From Candidatus Bathyarchaeota archaeon (GTDB lineage Archaea > Thermoproteota > Bathyarchaeia > Bathyarchaeales > Bathyarchaeaceae): a stretch of DNA of 8,512 bases. This document shows, piece by piece, positions 4,497 to 8,512 of this stretch (within the stretch, counting starts at the first letter, position 1; every line of letters starts with the position of its first letter). The stretch lies in contig QMYO01000053.1 in assembly GCA_003662715.1 (NCBI GenBank), positions 1-8,512 on the forward strand. Reading direction: 5' to 3'. Below the pieces are notes generated by a model that did no database searches, was not told where the DNA came from, and saw only the letters and a list, made by a program, of their open reading frames with translations. A program made the position numbers and the translations under genes.

Positions 4497-6413
4497 TCAT
4501 CTTCTCCTTCTTAATTTTGGATTGACTATTTCGTCAAGTGCGTGTCCTACAAATACGAATGCAACGCATAGAAGGGTTATGGCAAAACCTGGGGGCAGTA
4601 TATACCACATTGCTAAGGATTTGTAGGCTCCACGTTCTTGTGCTTCATGTAGCATTTTTCCCCATGTAGGAGCGAAGGGGTCTCCAAATCCGAGGAAACT
4701 TAATGCGGCTTCTGTTAATATTGCTCCTGGCACTGCCAGCACCATTGACGCAACTGCTATTGGAAGTACATTAGGTATTAAGTGGCGGGTTATTAAATAC
4801 ATGCTTGAGCCTCCTGAGGCTCTAGCGCTTTCTATAAATGCTGTTTCTCTTAGTGAGAGGACACGGGATCTAATGACTCGTGATAGTCCTTGCCAACCGA
4901 AAATTGCGATAAGCAGTACTATGAAATACACGTTTGGTTTGTAATAAGCTGATAGTGCCAAAAGTAGTGGCAGTACAGGGAGGCATAGGAGAATGTCTAC
5001 AATACGCATTGTGATTTCATCTATTATTCCTCCGAGGTAACCTGAAGCTACACCAAAGAATAATCCTAGTGTTGTTGAGATTACGGCTGCCAATGAACCT
5101 ACAATTAATGAGATTCTTGATCCGTATACTAGCTGAGAAAATGTATCTTTTCCGTAGGAGTCTGTTCCTAACAGTCCGAATCTTGATCCCCAAATGATAA
5201 ATCGGCTGTTTTCATCAATTTTTAATGTAAGGGAAGCGTTTTCAGAATTTGGTTTAACTATTAGAAATAGTTTTATCGTGTACATTCCTTTTGTTGAAAG
5301 TATCTCTTGGGCTGGAAAGTCTCGTGATTTAGAGTCTGCCTCTGCCGTAGCTTTGAGTTCTGCTTGCTCTGCTGCTCTAGGTTCATAAATTATTTTGAAG
5401 TCTTCCCATTTTGCTATTCCTGTTGTGTTCCAGTAGCCGTACCACCAGTTGTTCCAGAAGAATGTAACGTTTTCATCTGATTTATGGGGTAGGTTTGGCC
5501 ATGTTTCGTTTATTCTTTGGAACTCCTCGTTGTAGGTATTGTTGTAAAAGGTTTCAAAATCTATGCCTGTGTCTTTTACTTCTTCCCATAGTTCCAGTAA
5601 TGTTGTGTTCGAGTAGCCGTACCACCAGTTGTTCCAGAAAGTTGTGAAATTTTCTTCTGTACCGTATGTTTTTTCATAAAGCCACCTTCTTACTCGCTCT
5701 TGACCAGAATATGTGCTGTTATAGTACAACTCTATACCAATAATGCTTAAGTATTTTTCATAGGCCTCTTCGTAAAGCTCTTCATAAATCATTCTGCGTC
5801 GTAAAGATTGGGAGCCTGATGTTGCAAGCCAAGAACCTCCTTGCATGTTCCAAAGTTCGTCTTTGACTTCTATGTGTTTTGTGGCATCGCTATATTCTCT
5901 TCCAAATAGTAAGTATTCTTCGCCGTTTGGCGTAGTGATGTTAACTTCTAAGCGGTAAGTTACATTTTTAAGGGATGCTTGCCAAATGATTGCTGTTTCA
6001 AAGCTTTTGGGGGTTTGATATGTGTAATTAAATTGAACTTGGAAGGTATATGTTTGAAATGTTCCTATTTCTTCTGAAGTGGGAGAGTAGCTAATTTTTA
6101 AGTCTGTATAATTCATAGTTATTGATTCATAGTCTTGCGTGGGAGTAAAGTTTAGGGGTATACGAATAGTTGGCGGGTATTCTTGGTATTGTGAAAAAAC
6201 AGCTAGCCATTCAGGAACAGCGTATTCTGCTGCTACTCTTGGCGTGTTTATTGCGGGGTACGGTGCTATTACATCTGCAAATATAGCTACTACGACGTAG
6301 ATGCCTATAATGATTAATCCGGCTATTCCAATTTTGTTGTGGCCGAAATCTATCCAAAAGTTCTTGATTTTTCTTGAATAAATTTTTCTTTTTTCTTTGC
6401 TCAATATTGACAT
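4497..6413 (-). CDS. dppC: Peptide ABC transporter permease DppC/OppC-type with giant extracellular insert
   Basis: One of the two membrane-spanning subunits of the importer. It has 638 residues, about twice the usual 280-310. A cytoplasmic basic N-terminus leads to TM1 (about 27-50, ending FADVIAPY). The canonical part resumes at FGLLGTDSYGKD (about 412-423), with the remaining helices and the EAA loop ESARASGGSSMYLITRHLIPN (about 528-548) that docks on an ATPase; the C-terminus is basic (PKLRRRR). Between them, about residues 60-405 form an insert in the first extracellular loop. It is rich in Trp, Tyr and Asn, with 13 N-x-S/T sequons and an internal duplication. ATG 6411-6413 is set by AAGGTGAT, which overlaps the dppB stop and lies 6 bases away. 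The gene ends one base before dppD. Large first-loop inserts occur in some archaeal homologues as I recall; a substrate-handling or binding-protein docking role is inference. Confidence 0.92.
   Translation of the reverse strand: MSILSKEKRKIYSRKIKNFWIDFGHNKIGIAGLIIIGIYVVVAIFADVIAPYPAINTPRVAAEYAVPEWLAVFSQYQEYPPTIRIPLNFTPTQDYESITMNYTDLKISYSPTSEEIGTFQTYTFQVQFNYTYQTPKSFETAIIWQASLKNVTYRLEVNITTPNGEEYLLFGREYSDATKHIEVKDELWNMQGGSWLATSGSQSLRRRMIYEELYEEAYEKYLSIIGIELYYNSTYSGQERVRRWLYEKTYGTEENFTTFWNNWWYGYSNTTLLELWEEVKDTGIDFETFYNNTYNEEFQRINETWPNLPHKSDENVTFFWNNWWYGYWNTTGIAKWEDFKIIYEPRAAEQAELKATAEADSKSRDFPAQEILSTKGMYTIKLFLIVKPNSENASLTLKIDENSRFIIWGSRFGLLGTDSYGKDTFSQLVYGSRISLIVGSLAAVISTTLGLFFGVASGYLGGIIDEITMRIVDILLCLPVLPLLLALSAYYKPNVYFIVLLIAIFGWQGLSRVIRSRVLSLRETAFIESARASGGSSMYLITRHLIPNVLPIAVASMVLAVPGAILTEAALSFLGFGDPFAPTWGKMLHEAQERGAYKSLAMWYILPPGFAITLLCVAFVFVGHALDEIVNPKLRRRR
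5421..5459 (-). repeat. Internal duplication in dppC insert, second copy in the protein
   Basis: 38 of 39 bases match 5601-5639 at an offset of exactly 180 bases (60 codons). It encodes FWNNWWYGYWNTT, starting at residue 319. Weaker similarity extends on both sides (for example tcttcccat at 5401-5409 and 5581-5589), so the core is the best-kept part of a 60-residue tandem unit. Confidence 0.9.
5601..5639 (-). repeat. Internal duplication in dppC insert, first copy in the protein
   Basis: Partner of 5421-5459. It encodes FWNNWWYGYSNTT, starting at residue 259. The single difference changes Ser to Trp. In the protein the unit also seems to include a preceding GI(E/D)-aromatic stretch with YNSTY or YNNTY and a following L/I..WE(E/D) segment. 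Confidence 0.9.
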
Positions 6414-6419
6414 TTCATA

Positions 6420-7424
6420 TCACCTTCTCATTCCTACACGTATACGTGGGTCAAGGAATCCGTAGATTATATCTGATAGTAAGTTTGCTAGTATCATTAA
6501 CACGGCATAATTGTATAGCACTGCTTGGGCTACGGGATGGTTTCCTGAAGTCAATGAAGATATGTACCATCTGCCAATTCCTGGCCATCCAAAAATGGTT
6601 TCGGTTAATACGGCGCCTGTTACGATTCCAGGTATAGACATAGCAATCATAGTTGCTATTGGCGGTAATATGCTTCTGAACGCATGTTTATATAATACAG
6701 CTCTTTGAGATACGCCTTTTGCTTTTGCTGTGAGAACGAAGTCTTCTGTGAGGGCGTCGACCATAAGGTTTCGGGTATACAGTGCCCACGATCCGAATCC
6801 TGCTATTACAAGTGTTGTTATGGGTCCTATTGCATGCCAGACTTTATCGACGAATAGTGCAAAGGGGTCTGTGGGGGGTGGTATGGAAACCACTCCTTGG
6901 GGAGGTAATATTCGGATACCGAAAATAATTGTTGTATAGTAGGAGAAGAAAAGTAAGAAAAGTATTTGGATAAAGAATGTGGGAAATCCCCATGTTAGAA
7001 GTCCGAACCCTATTACTGTGGCATCGGTTTTTTTCCCTCTTCGCGAGCCAGCTAGAACTCCTAAAGGTATGCCTACGGATATGCTTCCGATAAGTGCGGC
7101 GCCTAAGATTACTATTGTGTTCATTAGGCGCCATGACATTTCGTTTGCAATTGGTGTGGGAGGGTTTGTGAATTGATATCCGTAGTTCCATGTTATGAGG
7201 TTCCAAAGATACAGTGCGTATTGGTCTGGGAACAGGTTTTTATTTAATCCCCAGAGTTCTTCCATAGCTTCTTTATACCCTGCTTTTTCTATGTTTGGGT
7301 CTATTATAAGAGCAGCTGGGTTTTCAATGGGGTGAAGTACCCTAAATATAATGAAGTTAAGCGTTATAACAACATATAATATAAAAAGACTTGTCAAAAC
7401 TCTTTTGACCAAGTATCCTTTCAT
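6420..7424 (-). CDS. dppB: Peptide ABC transporter permease DppB/OppB-type
   Basis: A complete 334-residue permease, normal length for DppB/OppB. The N-terminus MKGYLVKRVLTSLFILYVVITLNFIIFR (a family hallmark, given in pieces: KRVLTSLFILYVVI, then TLNFIIFRVL) forms TM1. A conserved extracellular loop precedes ALYLWNLITWNYGYQF, in the position of the usual 'W..GDLG.S' region. The EAA loop EDFVLTAKAKGVSQRAVLYK followed by HAFRSILPPIA (about 228-257) contacts an ATPase. The C-terminal GIVTGAVLTETIFGWPGIGR and DIIYGFLDPRIR are typical. It forms the channel with the C permease. ATG 7422-7424 is preceded by AGGGAGATAAGG. It is the first gene of the operon, and its stop overlaps the Shine-Dalgarno of dppC, 6 bases before that ATG. 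The gene is divergent from the binding-protein gene across 165 bases. Confidence 0.95.
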   Translation of the reverse strand: MKGYLVKRVLTSLFILYVVITLNFIIFRVLHPIENPAALIIDPNIEKAGYKEAMEELWGLNKNLFPDQYALYLWNLITWNYGYQFTNPPTPIANEMSWRLMNTIVILGAALIGSISVGIPLGVLAGSRRGKKTDATVIGFGLLTWGFPTFFIQILFLLFFSYYTTIIFGIRILPPQGVVSIPPPTDPFALFVDKVWHAIGPITTLVIAGFGSWALYTRNLMVDALTEDFVLTAKAKGVSQRAVLYKHAFRSILPPIATMIAMSIPGIVTGAVLTETIFGWPGIGRWYISSLTSGNHPVAQAVLYNYAVLMILANLLSDIIYGFLDPRIRVGMRR

Positions 7425-7458
7425 TCCTTATCTCCCTAAGAATGTGATAGATGTTTAA

Positions 7459-7467
7459 CATTTAAGC
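7459..7467 (-). promoter_or_regulatory. TATA-like box of the dppBCDF operon
   Basis: The minus strand reads GCTTAAATG, about 39 bases before the dppB ATG, which predicts transcription from about 7438 and a short leader carrying the AGGGAGAT Shine-Dalgarno. It overlaps the perfect palindrome TTAAGCTTAA (7462-7471), where a dimeric repressor could block TBP; that regulatory role is inference. Confidence 0.4.
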
Positions 7468-7531
7468 TTAACGATTTGTACTTTGAGGAGAAAATGTCGA
7501 TAAAGGCGGGTGTAACTATTTTCCATAAGAC

Positions 7532-7539
7532 TTTTAAAT
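7532..7539 (+). promoter_or_regulatory. TATA box of the solute-binding protein gene
   Basis: TTTTAAAT, followed by gtgatcaac containing the palindrome TGATCA (7541-7546). Transcription would start near 7560, about 30 bases before the ATG, leaving room for the Shine-Dalgarno at 7571-7581. The octamer AATGTGAT occurs here (7537-7544) and again at 7441-7448 near the dppB leader; it could be a shared element, or chance. Confidence 0.5.
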
Positions 7540-7570
7540 GTGATCAACTGTAAATTATGTTGCTGAAATA

Positions 7571-7581
7571 GGGAGAAGGAG
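7571..7581 (+). promoter_or_regulatory. Shine-Dalgarno of the solute-binding protein gene
   Basis: The sequence GGGAGAAGGAG gives two overlapping GGAG-type matches, the nearer (7578-7581) 8 bases before ATG 7590. It supports this start over the internal ATG four codons later. Confidence 0.65.
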
Positions 7582-7589
7582 AAAAGAAA

Positions 7590-8512
7590 ATGTCTAGAAA
7601 AATGTTTATTGCTGGATTAGCAGTGCTATCTATAATATTGGCTTTGCTTCCTTCATCGGCCTTTGCTGCTGTTGAGCTTATAGGTCATCCGCGTTTCGAT
7701 GAAGTTTGGATGGTGCCGATTTCAGATCCAAGCGCGGCTACTACCGCTTTTCAAACATGCGACGCTGACATGTACCCCGACATGATTGTATGGGACAACG
7801 TTCAGAAACTTCTTGACGAAAATAACACGATTTTATCTGCTCCTGGATTCCACTTCTGTTATTTAGGTATCAACACTCGAAGCTATGTTCCAGATGATGC
7901 TGAGCAACCAGATGCTGGCCGCCAGTTAGCGCCGTTAAACTTTACAGCCTTTAGGCAGGCTCTCGCGTGGTCTGCCCTTTCAAAGGAGCAGAAAGAAGCA
8001 GCTATTCTTGAAATCTACGGTGGTCCAATTAACACGGCATGCGATACTGTTGTGCCTCCGGCTCTTGGAGTTTGGCATGATACGTCGGTGGTGGCTCCAG
8101 GCGGCAACTTCACCAAGGCTAGAGAGTTGTTGTTGGCTGGCGGCTTCTACATTGATGGCACTACTTTGTATCAGCCGAACGGCGAGGCTGTAAGAGCGGA
8201 TATTGAAGTGTTATCGCCTTCTGCTGCTCCCACATCTGTCGCTTTCACTCAAAAGTTTGTTGACCAGTGGAACGAGTTCTTCCACACCTTCTTAGGCGTA
8301 ACCAACCCCACCTTTACCAACAACGCAGTAGACTTCAACGCTGAATTGGTTCCGAGAGCCTTCTTATACAGGAACTTTGACATTTACTTCCTCTGCTGGG
8401 GCTTAGGCAGATTCCCAGACTACCTCTACGACTTCTTCCACAGCAGCCAGGACTTTCCATGGGGCTACAACAGCCCAGGAATAGCGGACCCAACCCTTGA
8501 CGCTTACTTGGA
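7590..8512 (+). CDS. Extracellular solute-binding protein, family 5 (DppA/OppA-like), partial at right edge
   Basis: Open for 307 codons from ATG 7590 to the window end. It begins with a Sec signal peptide (SRKMFIAGLAVLSIILALLP, then SSAFA; likely cleavage after residue 26) with no lipobox cysteine. The mature part matches the later portion of SBP_bac_5 proteins. Residues 35-66 correspond to the 'i.d...a..al..g..D..pd' strand-helix. LNFTAFRQALAWSALSKEQK (117-136) is the conserved 'f...vRqAi....d' motif. EIYGGPINTACDTVVPPALG (141-160) follows, and 262-307 (FDIYFLCWGLGRFPDYLYDF, then HSS, then YNSPGIADPTLDAYL) is the 'sn.eld.ll' region. In standard members the RQAi motif comes near residue 290-310; here it is at 121, so about 170-190 residues of domain I are absent from the N-terminus. 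It captures the substrate for the divergent dppBCDF importer. Substrate unknown. Confidence 0.85.
   Translation, partial: MSRKMFIAGLAVLSIILALLPSSAFAAVELIGHPRFDEVWMVPISDPSAATTAFQTCDADMYPDMIVWDNVQKLLDENNTILSAPGFHFCYLGINTRSYVPDDAEQPDAGRQLAPLNFTAFRQALAWSALSKEQKEAAILEIYGGPINTACDTVVPPALGVWHDTSVVAPGGNFTKARELLLAGGFYIDGTTLYQPNGEAVRADIEVLSPSAAPTSVAFTQKFVDQWNEFFHTFLGVTNPTFTNNAVDFNAELVPRAFLYRNFDIYFLCWGLGRFPDYLYDFFHSSQDFPWGYNSPGIADPTLDAYL

Noticed and set aside
6844..7206. Minus-strand open frame of 120 codons overlapping dppB
   Set aside because: It lies out of frame inside dppB, and its product is rich in His/Arg/Asn with no plausible fold.
8008..8193. Short plus-strand open frame inside the binding-protein gene
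   Set aside because: It is out of frame with the binding-protein reading, which stays open and matches family motifs throughout.
1..8512. CRISPR array, tRNA or rRNA genes
   Set aside because: No regularly spaced short repeats, cloverleaf-like segments or conserved rRNA stretches were seen on either strand.

Overview
The window looks archaeal. Genes are preceded by AT-rich TATA-like boxes about 25 bases upstream of the expected transcript start and by Shine-Dalgarno sites of the GGTGA/GGAGG type. The DNA is AT-rich, and the surface proteins carry N-terminal membrane segments and many N-x-S/T sequons. The solute-binding protein resembles a type I associate with uncultured anaerobic Thermoproteota such as Bathyarchaeia; that lineage is inference, because no marker gene is present.

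Layout. Positions 1-2544 hold five small genes for secreted, membrane or unknown proteins. Three are on the minus strand: a signal-peptide protein with two FxLYD-like domains, cut by the left edge; an 82-residue protein; and a 4-helix membrane protein. Two are on the plus strand: a membrane-anchored LEA/FxLYD-like protein and a 4-helix membrane protein. The last one ends inside the same CTAG as the convergent transporter operon.

Positions 2541-7424, minus strand, are a dipeptide/oligopeptide (Dpp/Opp, PepT family) ABC transporter operon in the order permease B, permease C, ATPase D, ATPase F, with spacings of 0-6 bases. From 7590 on the plus strand, divergently transcribed, runs the solute-binding protein gene, cut by the right edge. 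Together they would capture a peptide or oligosaccharide outside the cell and import it.

The main oddities are these. (1) The second ATPase is interrupted at its Walker A by two in-frame TGA codons and lacks the catalytic lysine, while the rest of the gene is intact. (2) A 107-bp stretch covering the four-cysteine C-terminal domain is identical in the two ATPase genes. (3) The C permease carries an extracellular insert of about 345 residues with an internal 60-residue duplication and about 13 N-glycosylation sequons. (4) The binding protein seems to begin in the middle of the usual fold, which suggests circular permutation or a missing half-domain. (5) Several of the small genes have good Shine-Dalgarno sites but no ATG at the right distance. 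No tRNA, rRNA, CRISPR, transposase or other mobile element was seen, and there is no gene-free stretch over 300 bases.
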